The notes under the pieces were generated by a model. It was not told where the DNA came from and searched no databases. It was given only the letters and a program-made list of their open reading frames with translations. This document shows positions 35,084 to 48,056 of a stretch of 64,000 bases of DNA, in pieces (the stretch's first letter is position 1; each line of letters begins with the position of its first letter). Source of the DNA: Elmis aenea (taxonomy: Eukaryota; Arthropoda; Insecta; Coleoptera; Elmidae); the NCBI GenBank assembly GCA_947652605.1, contig OX393579.1, forward strand, positions 51,032,970 to 51,096,969, given 5' to 3'. The translations under genes and the position numbers were made by a program.

Positions 35084-35327
35084 CAAAATCAATAAAACCG
35101 TCCTGTAAATCCAGAGTTTTTAATTTCTATACGTACATTATTGTGTGTAAAATGCTACATGTAAATTTCTTTAAAATTTATTTTAGTTGTGATGACAATG
35201 CAGCACAATAATCTTTACTAGATTTTTTCGTACTAAACTAATTTGAAATCGGTAACACAATACTCGACAAACATTTATTAGTATCAGTATGTGTTTCGGT
35301 AAAAATTTCTATATGTATACAGGGTGG

Positions 35328-36066
35328 TCCACATAAAAGCGCCACTATTGGGATCTCGTAAACTGTAAGAGCTACAAAGAAGCTTAAATTAGACAAATTG
35401 TTCCCCCTTTCTGAGACCTATTTAGTGATGCTTTAAAGTTTTAAAAAAGTTCCAAGGCACGTTAGATAATAAACAAAAATCAAAATGGGAATTTTTCTTA
35501 AATCGTTAATAACTTGGTTACACTTTTTGGGGAAATGGTTGTAGATTCTTTTACGCACTGTAAAATGAAAACATTCATTTGTTTCAGTATTATTATAGCA
35601 CATGGCACTCTATAGCTTTATATGGTCTTTTTAATGAATTTTATTTGTTTTGGGCGTAAATATCAAAATAAATACATTAAACCTTATATTAGTAAAAAGA
35701 GGTGAAAAATGCTTTTTCATGAGGTCATAGCCAACCATGGTTTTTATTTTAAAAAAGCAAGTTTGTAATTTATCTAAGAATTGAAACGATATTAAAACAA
35801 ATAAATGATTTATTTTACATTGATAATCTACAACTTTTTCCCCAAAAATATTTTTGTACCAGCAAGTATAACCGAATTATTAACGATTTAAAAAAATTTA
35901 TTTTAATTTTTGTTTATTACCTAGCGTGCTATGGATCTTTTTTAAAACATTAAAGCATCACTGATTAGGTCTCAGAAAGAGGAACAATTAGTCTAATTTA
36001 AGCTTTTTTGTAGCTCTTACCTTTTACGAGATCCCAATAGTGGCCCTTCTATGTGGCCACCCTGTA
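35328..36066. mobile_element. Foldback element, family G, with TA target duplication
   Basis: TACAGGGTGGTCCACATAAA at the left faces TATGTGGCCACCCTGTA at the right, with TA at 35326-35327 and 36067-36068. The inner blocks GGGATCTCGTAAACTGTAAG and its near complement, AGCTACAAAGAAGCTTAAAT, and GGAACAATT-type sequence match in both arms. It is non-coding. Confidence 0.85.
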
Positions 36067-37925
36067 TATGTATAGTCGGATGATGTTTAAGAGGGTTCTA
36101 GCTCAATTATTACTCTCTAGACAATAACCCTCGGACCGGGCATTAACCCCCGGACAATACCCCCTCATCAAAAAATTCTCCAAACCATTAAGCTCCCCTG
36201 CAAAAAAAAAACAACAACAACTGATGATTTAATAGAAATATCGGTAGAAATACAATAATACAAGTGTTAAAGTTGCAAATACAAAAAATAAATAGAATGC
36301 AGAATAACAATGTAATCCTCCTCAGGTGTTAGCTTTAAACAGGCGCATTCGAACTGCAAAAATTATAGGCTCTCGTGCCCAAGCAGCACTTGCACTGCAA
36401 AAACTAATGATTTAATATATAATACCTATAATCGAAAAATATAAGAACAATATTTAACAAAATCTACTCGAGAAATTAAATTAACTTTGTGTTGCTCAAC
36501 TTTATTTTCTCAATATTCTGGCAATTCCGAACGGTTCTTCCTGGAGTTTTATTGATTTAATTAACACTATTATTCTTAATACAAGAATCTGTCTTCATGT
36601 TTGCCAAAGTATGCATAAATACGTGAATTTTAGGAATAATTATTGGAAAATTAAATTAGGATCTATTCCATAAATTTCAATTCAATCTGCAAGGCTTTTT
36701 TATAGGGGGAATTAATTGTCCTGATGCCTGAAAGACTATTAAAATTATTTTTTTAAATGGCTATGTGTCACCCCCTAATTTTTGTCTATGTACTGACATA
36801 TTCTCACAACAAAATCTGTTCATTTGAGCAATGTTTAAAGGTCGCTAAAATGGCTTGAAATTTAGCATTGTTACGTATATTTGTTCAGCCCGCAGTTCAA
36901 TAAAGGACACAAAAAAGAATACTGTAGAAACATGTTTTTTATTTTTTATTTCAATATGTTGACAACATGTAACATTTTACCCCCATAAAATTAAGTTGAT
37001 ACACAATTTCAATCCTAGTTTAAGGCACTCAAAGTTGTTCAAAAAGAAAATTTTGAGTGCCACACAGTAGGGTTGATATTAAATTAAAAATGAAGAATTC
37101 TCAGGAAAATATTTGCTTGTCCAGTTTTTTGTGATCCGGAATATCCATGTATAAATAATAACTGCCTTTTTGGAGTTTCCCTGTAAATTGTAAAGCTATT
37201 ATTGCTAAACCTAATAATACAAAGTTTCTTAACTGGCCTAATAGTTAAATTTACAAGAATATCGCGTGTTTGAGTTACTTTTTACGATTGAAAAATAAAA
37301 TACAACTTAAATGCTTTTAACTATAAAGTAATTTACTTATTTATTTCATGTTTATGCATGTACTTACGCAACAAAACAATGTTATTAAAACAGTACACAG
37401 TATTTTACACAATGCAGTGCTTGCAACAAGCCTAATAAAATTTTCGCTCGTACCTTATCGCAAGTTTGCGAGATAAGCTGCAGTCAGTCGGCGTAAGTCG
37501 TAAAATTTCAGATCAGTTTTAGAATTTCATAAAGACCGTATCATACAACGTTGACAGTTGCTTAAGATGACTGCAAGTAAAACGTTCTAAAGTGCATAGC
37601 AAGTTGTAAAAACCAATAAGGATAATGCCGTTGTTTGTCAAAAGCTTTTACCGTCTAGAGCTTTTCAGTGAAAATACCACTAGGATAATGTCAATCGAAA
37701 TCGCTTCCACACCGACGACTCGCTGACTAAACTTTAAAAGCAAACGACGTCAATCCAATGAAACATAATTTTATTACAGTAAGGAATTATTAAAAAATCG
37801 GTTTCTTTTATTTGTGGAGTCATGAGAACAAGTAAAAACTGGTTAAAAGAATAAACGTATTAAAAATATTGGATTAGAAAATATCGAGATCAGTGTGCGC
37901 ATGTGTGTCGTCGACCTTAACAAAA
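36067..37925. other. AT-rich sequence without a recognised gene
   Basis: No gene was identified. GACAATAACCCTCGGACC and GACAATACCCCC near 36120-36170 are a degenerate short repeat. TTATCGCAAGTTTGCGAGATAA near 37456 is a short hairpin. TA-rich sequence dominates elsewhere. Confidence 0.35.
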
Positions 37926-38095
37926 ATATTGTACACTTGGTGTCAAAAAATGTGTACACTAAATGTCAAGAAAATGTGTACACTAAATGTCAAGAAAATG
38001 TGTACACTAAATGTCAAGAAAATGTGTACAGTAAATGTCAAGATACTGTGTACACTAAATGTCAAGAAAATGTGTACACTAAATGTCAAAAAAGG
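37926..38095. repeat. 24-bp minisatellite, about 7 units
   Basis: The unit is TGTGTACACTAAATGTCAAG followed by AAAA, with a degenerate first copy and a few substitutions (for example GTGTACAGT in unit 5). Each unit includes the palindrome GTGTACAC. The period is a multiple of three, so reading frames stay open on both strands and predict octapeptide repeats. Nothing else supports coding. There are no unique spacers, so it is not a CRISPR array. Confidence 0.9.
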
Positions 38096-38864
38096 TTTGG
38101 ACACAAAAAATTTAGTGCACTGGATGTTAATATTTGTACGCCAATTATCAAACAATTTAGTACGTTGAACGGTAAAAAACTTAATGACAAAAATGTAACA
38201 ATTACTTAAGAGCACCAAATAAAACTTCACTTTTATTTTTCATGGCTAGGTAATTTTTTTATTAATTATCCCTCGTAAGATGACTTTGTATTAAACATGA
38301 TTAGTTTTTGTCTGAAGTTATTTTAATTACGCTAAATGTCCAAATTAAACGAATCCCATTATGTTGTAGAACTTTTTTAAAAGCTATAGTTAAGTCACTG
38401 AGACAGGGCTGAGTTTTTTTCATAGTTTTACGATCTACAACTACCATATACAACTAACTAAATGGAAACCTGTAAGGAAAGTTGTTTGTTTTATTCAACT
38501 TATATAAAGCATTCGCACAGTTCACAATTCACGTAATGGTTTTCAGTCACACTATCCTTGCGTAATATTACATAATATAATTACCTTTCAAATTATGTGT
38601 AAATTGCAGAACTGTACTTTATTGTAGAAAAATAGAATTAAATAATATGACCGTGGATTGCGATTCAATGAAATTCAGAAATCATTATTCGCTGCTTATT
38701 GTTATTAATAATTCTAAATTCAGCATAACGAATCTGTTATAAATTCGCTTATGCTAAACGCAAGACATTCACACGCGATTAAAACCTAATAATTGATTAA
38801 ACAAAAGATGAATCGTATGCAACTCTTTAATGAGTCAAATTAACTGAACTATCAATTAAAATAT
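38096..38864. other. AT-rich sequence without a recognised gene
   Basis: No gene or repeat was identified apart from decaying minisatellite-like sequence just after 38095. Confidence 0.35.
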
Positions 38865-40136
38865 TTATTTATTTATTTATTTACAAAGAACAGAACAAAC
38901 AGGCCGATCCCAAATTATGTTCTCGTTTTTATTATTAATATACATAGATAGTAGAGTAAATGATGGAGTTAGAATAGGATTACTTTAGAGTAATGTTTAA
39001 AAATGAATGCAATGATGGACTAAATATAGCAATATTTAGGAATGTTTGATTATAGGAGTAAAGAATTCTGTTGATTGGCGAGTTAAAAAAGGCATTTGTG
39101 CTACAAGATGTTAAATAAAAGAGAAAATGGTGCCGTAGACCTAATCTCGGTACGTTAAAATTAATTAATGAATAAATATTAGGACAATCTAAGTGTTCTA
39201 CGCGATTTTAAGGAGAGTATGTTTAGATATTTACAATGTTGTTCATATGGTTTATCTGGAACTTTGTGTTTTTTGTGCAAAAATGATATAAATTTCTTTT
39301 GAATTCCCTCGATTATACTAGCGTAGGTGCCATATTGTGGGTTCCATATGATAGAGGCAAAATTTAAAATGCTATTAACATACGAATAATAAATACAGTG
39401 TTCTAATAGCATTAACATTATTGAAATATTTTGAGGAGCGTATGATAAAACCAAGCATTTTAAGAGATTTATTTTTAATATATTCGATATATTCAGCAAA
39501 AAGAAGTTTAGAGTCTATAGAATTCCTAAATCTTTTACAACTGTGGTAAATTATTCAAAGAATAGTTATGTAGGATTATATTTTAGTTTTGTGTAAAATT
39601 AATTTTATAGCACTTACTGACATTCAAGGCAAGTTTGTTTATTTGACAGTATATTTTTAATCGGTGGAGATCCTCTTATAGCAGTAGACAATCTGTAGTA
39701 TTTGTTATCATTCTAAATATTTTTAAATCATCAGCGTATTGTAGGTATTCACAATTTAGAAAGCAATGCTGTATGTCATTGATGTAAATATTAAATAGTA
39801 ATGGTGCTAAGAGACTGCCCTGAGGGACTTCGGATGTTACTTTGACAAATGCAGAAATGAAACCATTTAATTTTACAGCCTCTGATCTATTGGATGTGTA
39901 TGATTTTATCCATCTTAAAAGATCTGCACAGATGCTTATATCGTGTAATATATCTATTAAAATTGAACGATCGAATCGGTCGAATGCATAACGAAAATCC
40001 GTATATATAAAATCGGCCTGTGGTCTTTTATCTAACGACTTAAAAACATATTCAGTAATTAATACCAAATTAGTCTCAACTGAACGACATGGGGTGAAAC
40101 CATGTTGTTGACTGGAGATATAAGGTTAAAATATAG
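38865..40136 (-). pseudogene. Non-LTR reverse transcriptase relic (Jockey-like)
   Basis: Reading down the minus strand from 40136 it encodes YISSQQHGFTPCRSVETNL, then DFIYTDFRYAFDRFDRSIL (the FxDxxxAFD box with one aspartate position altered), VTSEVPQGSLLAPLLFNIYI and the catalytic QYADDLKIF. After a gap and frameshift, 39499-39179 continues HCIYYSYVNSILNFASIIWN and GIQKKFISFLHKKH, the conserved C-terminal region. The copy ends in a TTTA-type repeat at 38865-38883. GVPQGS has become EVPQGS. Stops and frameshifts make it inactive. Confidence 0.8.
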
Positions 40137-41274
40137 CAAAAATTTTGTCACCATCACAGATTCAAAAACTATTGTTGTATTGTAAATAATCATTCAGGTG
40201 CTTTATAAATTTGTATCTAGCAGTTGTGCTTTCCTATGGTGGAGTAAATTATCCCAAAAACAAAATATGCTGCGATGAAAAAACTTCGACAAACAACAGT
40301 AAATTCGGCTCTCATTATCATCGTAATTTACAGCCCCGTAAACCTATACTACACGAGTAAAACAGGCTATAAAATAATCTTGGTTAATGGGGTGAGTCTG
40401 TAACCGAATATCAACACCAGATGGAGAGACTTGGCACCAGGTCCGATCTGATTATGAGGTCCAATGAGCCGGACTTAAGCGACGGCACATGCACGTTTCC
40501 CATCTGTGGTTAAACGGGTGGTCTGGGATCTGGTCTGGTGTTGTCCATACTCCGCTGAACAAACCCTAAAGTTAAGTAAGGTTGCAACCTCTATAAACTC
40601 GTTATCGTGTAATTATTGATTCACGTGATTTTTGTTAATTATTACGGCGTTTTCGAAGAGCCCTCTTGTATAACTCGTTAACGTTTATGACCTTTCGTTT
40701 TAATTTTAGCAACGGCGCCGTCCTTTAATTGAGAAATCACGAATTTCCTAAGTAATTTGTAAAAGCTATTAGCATAGAACAAGCAATTCGGTATCAAGGT
40801 AGATATCGTAACTTTCTGGAAATAAATCCACGGCTTCTCCACACAAAACACTAAGAACGAACAAAATCTACATCGGTAACTGTAATATTATAAGAGATAA
40901 AGAATAGGTTAAATACGTAAATTTGGTTTAATTACATAAAAAATTGAATGAAGTGAAAAAATTAACCAGTGTTGACAATTTTCTAAACAAAACTACCAAA
41001 AAACAATACAGTATCTTTTATAATACGACAGATTAAGAAGTTAATTTTTAGAAAATTCTACAAACATTGTAATTAGGACTGTAATATTTTTTGAGGTTGA
41101 ACGGTTAATGTAATAGAAATCAAACCTAGTGTTTTTAATGGTAACTATAGTTAATTGTTGTATTATAAAATAATACTTTTTCTAATTAGGTACATTGATA
41201 TATGAGTTGTGGTATGTACCTAATCGTGTTTTTTTTTTTTTTATAGACTAATGAGTGAATCTTTACAGCAAATA
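40137..41274. other. AT-rich sequence with a small GC-rich patch
   Basis: At 40412-40542 lies a GC-richer patch. It opens with CAACACCAGATGGAGAG and closes with ATCTGGTCTGGTGTTG, an inverted pair, and contains CCGGACTTAAGCGACGGCAC. It could be a small TIR element or conserved regulatory DNA. Nothing else was recognised. Confidence 0.35.
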
Positions 41275-41526
41275 TACAGCGTCATTCAAAAAGTCTGCAC
41301 CAAATGAAAACGTTTTTTATTATCGATTTTTTCAGAAAATTTCACTTGATAAAATTTGGTGCGTGACTTTAAACTTAAAATCGGTTTTAAGATGAAAAAA
41401 GTTTAATAAAAATTAATATCACACTAGATTTTGGCTATTTTAGATTTATTAGCAAGAGTAAAGCGCCCTTATTTTAAGAGTTACAAAAAAAGTTCATCTG
41501 TTGCAGACTTTTTGAGTGACGCTGTA
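41275..41526. mobile_element. Foldback MITE, family D, copy 1 (complete)
   Basis: TACAGCGTCATTCAAAAAGT at the left faces CTTTTTGAGTGACGCTGTA at the right, about 252 bp apart. Relatives lie at 56188 and 59444. It is non-coding. Confidence 0.85.
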
Positions 41527-43669
41527 GAAAAACAATTGTAGATGTTTGAATTTATTTATGAATGGTAGATGTAGGTATATATGCAAAAAATATTTACAAT
41601 TATGGCTTATTTCATTAAGAAAAAACCACGTGGGTGGGAGAACATTTAAAAACTGCTACACCGTTTTTTCAAAAAGTATAAAAAGTTGAAAAACATACTT
41701 AAACGATTTTTTTTATTATAAAGTAATTTAATTTTCAATATCTCACACTTAATAGCTGTTTAAGGAATCACACATTTCTCTATGTTAATTTTATATTGCT
41801 GACATTACCTACAAAAACTATTATGGTATTAAAAACCAAATTAATGATCATATCGTAAAGAGTGCAGGCAGCCAACTGTGGTTGCCATTTTAATTAAGTT
41901 GGTCCGTTCTGTCCATTGGCGACCGAGCAACTTAAAAATAATGTAACAGTGCCTTCATCTCAATCATTTTTCTACTTGTCATAGTTAAATAAGTTCAAAA
42001 ATGTTTTGCACCGTTTTTAGGAAATTTTAAATCTACACGAAATAATCCAAGACATACTCATGGTGATGATACGCTTTCACAACACGTATGTCTGTTCTTG
42101 CCTCGCACTGCTTAAAATTAATTTATAAATGAGTCTCATCCTTCGAAATCAACAAATATTTGCAAGTTTTCAGTGCCCTGGTAAAAGGACATTGCTCTCC
42201 GATTTATAATCAATCAAATAATAGAACAATTATAGAAACTTTTTGCAAAATTACGTAATTTTCAGTTAATAGAAACAAACCTTAATTTTTTTTTTTAAGA
42301 ATTAACTAACGTGCAATATTCAGTTATCGTTATTACTATTAGTCTATTTAAATCATGTTTTAAACAATAGAATTATCTAGACCAAAGTTTAAAACTACGC
42401 TTGTTTGTTACTTGTGCAGTATATTTTTTACTGAAAACATAAGCGGTCTAAATATTGAATAGAAAGCAACTTTAAAATTATATTGGATCTGAGCAAAAAC
42501 CGTAAATCAATCAAAGAATGATACGTACATAGCTGTTAAAATAATGCATGTTTAAAAAAACAACTAGATTGTCTTTACACTCGATTGCATGAACAAATAA
42601 TTAACTTTTTTTTGCTAAACAGAGCGACGAAAATGTATGATTGGATGTCGAAATAATATCCCTTTTATTATACGTATATTTTAAGTCGTTTTTTCATGGC
42701 AAATATATTCTTACATAATTATTTATTGTAAGTTTCACTACAAAACTAAAGGAAAAAAAACGAAATGGTTTAGAGTTAGACTGCTACTCTGGAATTTCAA
42801 AGAGGATAAAGTTGCAAGGAGTACTTAATAACCAAATAAATTATAACGAAAATTATTAAAAACAAACCAAAAAACCATTTTTAAATACAAAAAATTTTAG
42901 ATTTTCGGAATATTTTATTTTTGTTATCAAATCATCTTCTTTTTTTATCTTGGTAAAAATTTTTTGTCTTTCCTGATCTCATTATTATTGATAAACTATT
43001 TCATGATTACATTTTTTTCTAAAAAGTTCAATCTTTACTTTATCTTTTTTCGTTTTCCCTTCTATATCTAAAAACTCTCATTTATATGGAATTAATTCTG
43101 CTTTCTTGTTTCGTTTATTGGCTCTAAATAAAGTAATATTGGAAAAATGAATACGATAATTTTTTTAATAAAAAAACCACGCGAACATTTGCATTTTTAT
43201 AGTCATTAATTTTAAAGAAATTTACAAGTAGATGATGAATCTTTTTAATTAAATACGCAAATTTGCATAAAACATGACTCGCTTAAATCATTTACATACA
43301 AATGAGGTACAGGATGTTCAAAATTTTGAGTTTAATTCAAAAATGCAGAAAACACTTTGGACAGTTACATACTAAAAGGGGAGTAAAGGTTTTTAAATAA
43401 AACGATTAAATAACTTAATTAAAAGTAAGTTTATTTGTTCAAAATAATTTCCATTCACTGAAAAATTTTGGCCAACAACAAACTCTTTTATTTTTCGACC
43501 GGCTGTACATTTCTCGGTGGTTGGTTCTTAACTACCCCAGCGCGACCGTCCCAAGGTTTTAGGTTCGCTGTTGCTAGCCCTTTTTTATTGTCGTTGCCTC
43601 TTTGTCATTCGTTTCTATAAACATATATTTGTGGGAGTAGTTTGTTGTACTTATGAAATCAGGGACTGA
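41527..43669. other. AT-rich sequence; a lone foldback tip
   Basis: No gene was identified. A degraded TACAGGATGTTCAAAATTTT tip occurs at about 43310 with no partner. The rest is AT-rich. Confidence 0.35.
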
Positions 43670-44786
43670 GAACTAAACGAAAACGTTAAACGAAATAAAC
43701 CGAATTTTTTTTAAGAACGAAAACGAAATTATTATTTTTAGTTCAAGAACGAAAACGAAATAAATATTTTCCAAAACCGGTTTTAACCGGTTTTGTCGCT
43801 ATTTCAATTTTATTTGTTAAACACAAACGCGAATTTACCTTCTGTGCTGGGAAGACTCCACGAGGCAGTAAAAAATCTCACTTGAAATAAGTGAGCTTTA
43901 CTTTTCTCCATATATTTACGTAAATATGTATTAACAACTTTATTGTTTATACTTGCAATTTCGTGTAACACAATTAACGGTACAGATATTCTCTATTTCT
44001 AATTTGTTTTTTTAGATCATCAATATAGAATATACACTTGATTGGATATATATTATCAATGTGTATGTTTTATTTGCGTTTAGACATAATAATAGTAAAA
44101 TTTATTCTTACTTCGAAAAAGACTAATTTAGTAAAAGAAGATTTATTGGAAGATGTGTTGCTAGTAAGATTTAACGGAATGTGAAAATGTATATTGTATG
44201 GTATGTACAAACTATAAAGTTAAAGTATATTTCAAGTTAATATAAGTTTTTTTTTAATATCTTGTTTGTTTATAACATTTAGTAAATTATCCACTTGAAT
44301 TCATTCTTTTGTCTTTTTAAATAATTACAGCAGGATCTTATTCAAATGCATAGATTTTTAGTACTAAAACAAATTTAAAACAGCACTTGCTATATTTTTA
44401 TATTTTTAGATAAAGATCGTGTGTCTAATTTAACCTAATCACGTTGTGTTTTTGCACCTTACGGGTGTAAAACTTAATAAAATGGTTAAATGTTAAAGTG
44501 TTTAACGATTTGGTAAATTTAATATGGCGATGGTTCGCCAGTCTAAAATATGCTGTCCGTGAGCATCAAACCCCATCGTCATCGTTTATATTTTAGTTGA
44601 GACGCAAATATTGTTATCGTATTAATAGAGGGTTGTGGTGACTAGAACATGTTGTAAAACCGGTTAACTGTTATTATTTCGGTTCACGAAAACGAAAAAA
44701 GAATTTTTTCTGTTAGAACGAAAACGATATATTTCGTTTTCGTTCTGAACAGAAACGAACGGAATTTTTTTCGTTTTTAGTCCCTG
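43670..44786. mobile_element. hAT-like non-autonomous element, copy 1
   Basis: Both ends begin CAGGGACT(G/A)A when read inward. Just inside are repeated GAACGAAAACGAAA blocks and AACCGGTT-rich segments. The 1117-bp sequence matches 50740-51917 in reverse complement. CTTATGAA (43660-43667) and CTTATGAT (44787-44794) may be a decayed 8-bp duplication, although the left copy sits 2 bp from the end. Conserved interior blocks include CCTTACGGGTG and CTGTCCGTGAGCATCAAACC. No transposase is encoded. The hAT assignment is inferred from end sequence and duplication size. Confidence 0.65.
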
Positions 44787-45732
44787 CTTATGATGTACAA
44801 CTTTATCAAAAAATCGTTTGTTGATTGACGAAACCCAAATACTGACGTTCTAGGACCCAAGTTATGACTGTTATATTTTAAGGTTAATGTGTTTTACTAA
44901 AGTTGAAATCCTCATAACTTGACCCCTTTGAAGTGTTACATGTTTTAGTAACTGATGCATCAGCATTTGTTGAAATGTTATTCATTTAAAAGTAAATTAA
45001 ATAACATTGAAGTAAAATTAAATAATTGATCTCAGGCGGGGTGTTGTACTATAAGCAAGGAGTATTTTTTTTTTACTTATATGCGTTAATAATTGTACAA
45101 ATAAGATGAAAATGTAGATAAACAACGTAGCCAAGCATACGAAGTGTGCCAATACTGTATTTTATAATGAAACTAACGGCTCATTACAAAAAAATTGACC
45201 GGATGTATATTTCATAACAAGGAATATTTAAAATTAACTTTTTTGGATTCAAATTTAAACTCCATTTCGTTCTCAAGTGCAATCATAGCGGTCAAAATTG
45301 ATTATTCAAGCAAAAATCATTAAAATTACACTACAGAAATATGATGTAACTAATTTATAATCAGCTCCGTTGATGATTCATTACTGTTGTCAGTAAACAT
45401 GATTTTAAAAAATGGTTCAATCAAAATACCACGAATTTTATATCCTTGTGAACGTTGTAAAATGCATGTGTTTGTTAATTTAACGGAATCCTGTAGTTTA
45501 TTCGAAATTTATCATTCAAAAACTGGTTTCGCTTTGAAAATATGGAATTGGTATTTTTATATTTTAATAAAACAAGTTTTCGGTGATTAAAATCTCAAGT
45601 TTAACTTCCTGGACATGTAACTGTAAGCAGTTCGGAATTTTTTCAACGAGATTTATCTCAAAATGTTTGCTTTTAACTTCCCTCGTTTAATGAACCTGCC
45701 GTGATTAACGACTTGGCTTTATTTCTTTGTTG
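44787..45732. other. AT-rich sequence without a recognised gene
   Basis: No element was identified. The frame at 45387-45590 has no known motif. Confidence 0.35.
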
Positions 45733-45936
45733 TTGTAATCATTGCAGGCTGCAGCTACAATTCAGTTCCTACTTATCGGAATCGAAAAGTTTTACACCAG
45801 CCACGGCTTGCTTTATGCCCAGGATTTGTTACAGGCCAATGCTAGAGCACAGTTTGCGAAATACGTTCTGCATTGTAATGAATTGCTTTTTTACGAGCTT
45901 AATAATAATTGTATCAAGTATTATAATGGTATTTAA
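45733..45936 (+). other. Weak candidate exon, not recognised
   Basis: A good acceptor-like TTTGTTGTTGTAATCATTGCAG precedes two overlapping open frames. One reads AAATIQFLLIGIEKFYTSHG then LLYAQDLLQANARAQFAKY and stops at 45936. The other reads LQLQFSSYLSESKSFTPATA. The sequence is a little less AT-rich than its surroundings and matches no transposon in the window. The first frame, if spliced in phase 0, could follow the candidate exon at 24421. I do not recognise either peptide. Confidence 0.2.
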
Positions 45937-47508
45937 ATTGAACGTGGCGCTATAACCTTGGCTCGGCTTGAAGGACGCGTAATTTTTTAATATTAACCAC
46001 GTTACACAAACAAAAGAACGTAAGAAACATAATTAGTAACGTAATGAGAACATTTATACGTGGAATCGAAATAATTAACAGGTTTATGTGAAGAACAGAA
46101 CGATAATAATTAACACGGTGAATATTTTATAATGCACCAAGCCATAAATGGTTAATTAAATCATAAATAAATACGAGCATGTGGAACACATTTTGATCAC
46201 TTTGGCTCGCATTAAATTAACACAAAGACCGTCTTTAAGAAATAGAGAAACTGGCGGCTGTAAATCAGTTAAAGAATTTATTTTTCGTGAGTTGTCATAC
46301 TTACATGCACTTGAAATTTCAAACGAATCTTTTCTTGCAACAGCTGTTGTTTATTTTTAGCCAAAGAGGTCGTAAAACTTGTAAAAAATCTCAAGAATGT
46401 ACGTTTTTGCAGTTTGTTTGATTTCAGGGTGTATAATTTTTGAATTGCATCCGAAATTGTAACAAAACTTTTATCGACAATTAATTGTTGTTTGTACACT
46501 GCTCAAGACAGTTAAGGAATATCGAAAACTTTGCAATAAACATCTAAAATATGACATAAGTTATCCAAAACTTTTAATAAGTTTATGGAAGAAAAGCTGT
46601 GGATTGGTTGTTAGGAGTTTGTATTCAAAATGGCAACGGTGTATAATGATCCTTGTAATTTTCAATTTTTAACTTTTAAAATCGTATGAATTTTTGTGAA
46701 AGCATTTTTCAAAATTAATTGTTAAGTTCAAATTCAGGTTTACAGAAAATAAAAATAAAAAAACAGAAGTCCTAAGCACCACCTATGAATTAATTTTTGT
46801 ATCTATAATTCCCTCACAATTATTTCATTTTTACGTTTTCAATTTGTGTTAAAATCATTGCAGTTTTATTAATCGCTTAAAGAACTGCCGCCTTTGCACT
46901 ATGATGCAGCTTCCAACATGTGAACTGTACACCGGAAATAGAAATAGCAATCATAATTCAAATTAAAATATTGTCGTTAATTAATCCATGCATACCTCAA
47001 ATTCAGCAACAAAAAATAACTCTAGTTAAACAAATGCAATAACATAACAAATGATTAATGTGACTGCATTTTAATCTCATGTTTGCACAATATTACTTAC
47101 AAGCGCTCGTAATATTGATTGAACATTAAAAGTTCAGTGTAGAAGTTGATCGAGCAAAAAAGCTTGGCCTAAATTGTTTCAATCAGGTTTGTTAAGTTCT
47201 GTAAGCCAGTTCCTTATTCCATTAACTTGAATGCAATAAAATAGCCAGTCATAAAATATTGCCTCTCACTAACCTACTTGCACTTATTTACATAATTATT
47301 GTAACCAACTAATATTGTAAGGATATTAACTGCTGTTAGATCCGCATTCTAACTGCTGGTCTTCACGTGTTGACAACGGCTAGTGAGAAAAGTACTGTTT
47401 CTGGTCGGATACATCATGATTTGTCCAGCTAATTAAAGGCTTTAGGGAATTTGATTTATTTGTTTTAAAGTGTAGTTTTCTGTACATTACTATTATGTTG
47501 TTACGATA
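45937..47508. other. AT-rich sequence without a recognised gene
   Basis: No gene or repeat was identified. Confidence 0.35.
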
Positions 47509-48056
47509 TACAGGGTGTTTCTGAAATATTGCGAAAAAATTCCTTATCGAAAATTAAGGGGGGTCTTTCATATAAATTTGTTTCCTTGGACGTCTCCTTT
47601 CGGAGTTACACCCCCATAAAGGGGAGCGGTAGAATTAGGTTTTTAATTTATTTCTCAAATTTGGATAAATGTAGGAGAATGATATTTGGTAGATGTTTTA
47701 TACTTATTAAAAGGTTTCCCATAGTAATATTTTCTACAAGAAAAACTAAATAACAAAAAAGTTTCTAAATAAATCAAGCTTTCAACCAAAAATTTAAATT
47801 ACAAAAGTTCAACCTACCAGAAAGTTCTGATAGAAAAACCAACAGGGGTTGCACCTTTCAGCCCCCTGTGAAGGTGGGAGATGATTAAAAATATTAGTAT
47901 GGGAAACCTTTTGTAAGTATAAAACACCTACCAAATATCACTCTCCTACAATTATCCAAATTTGAGAAATAAAACCTAATTTTACCGCTTCTTTAGGGGG
48001 GTCTAGGAGACGTCTAAGGAAAACATTTTATACTTATGAAAGATCCCCATTAATTT

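Larger units (their letters stand above)
33324..35128. mobile_element. Penelope-like inverted-repeat element with hammerhead motifs in both arms
   Basis: The 13-bp direct repeat ATACGTACATTAT flanks the element (33311-33323 and 35129-35141). After a 32-bp one-sided extension, a left arm (about 33356-33562) is inverted relative to a right arm (about 33684-33773 plus 35014-35127). Both arms carry GACGTTTCGCACTTAATG or its complement, part of a hammerhead-like fold. A non-LTR retrotransposon (33774-35008) is inserted in the right arm; without it the element is about 565 bp. Variable-length duplication, inverted terminal repeats, a one-sided extension of about 30 bp and hammerhead motifs are known together in Penelope-like retroelements. 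No polymerase of that type is present, so this would be non-autonomous or deleted. Confidence 0.6.

Noticed and set aside
37926..38095. CRISPR-like array
   Set aside because: Units are contiguous with no unique spacers, and the genome is eukaryotic.
37893..38209. Open frames with octapeptide repeats
   Set aside because: They result from a 24-bp minisatellite whose period keeps frames open on both strands; there is no start context or other support for a protein.
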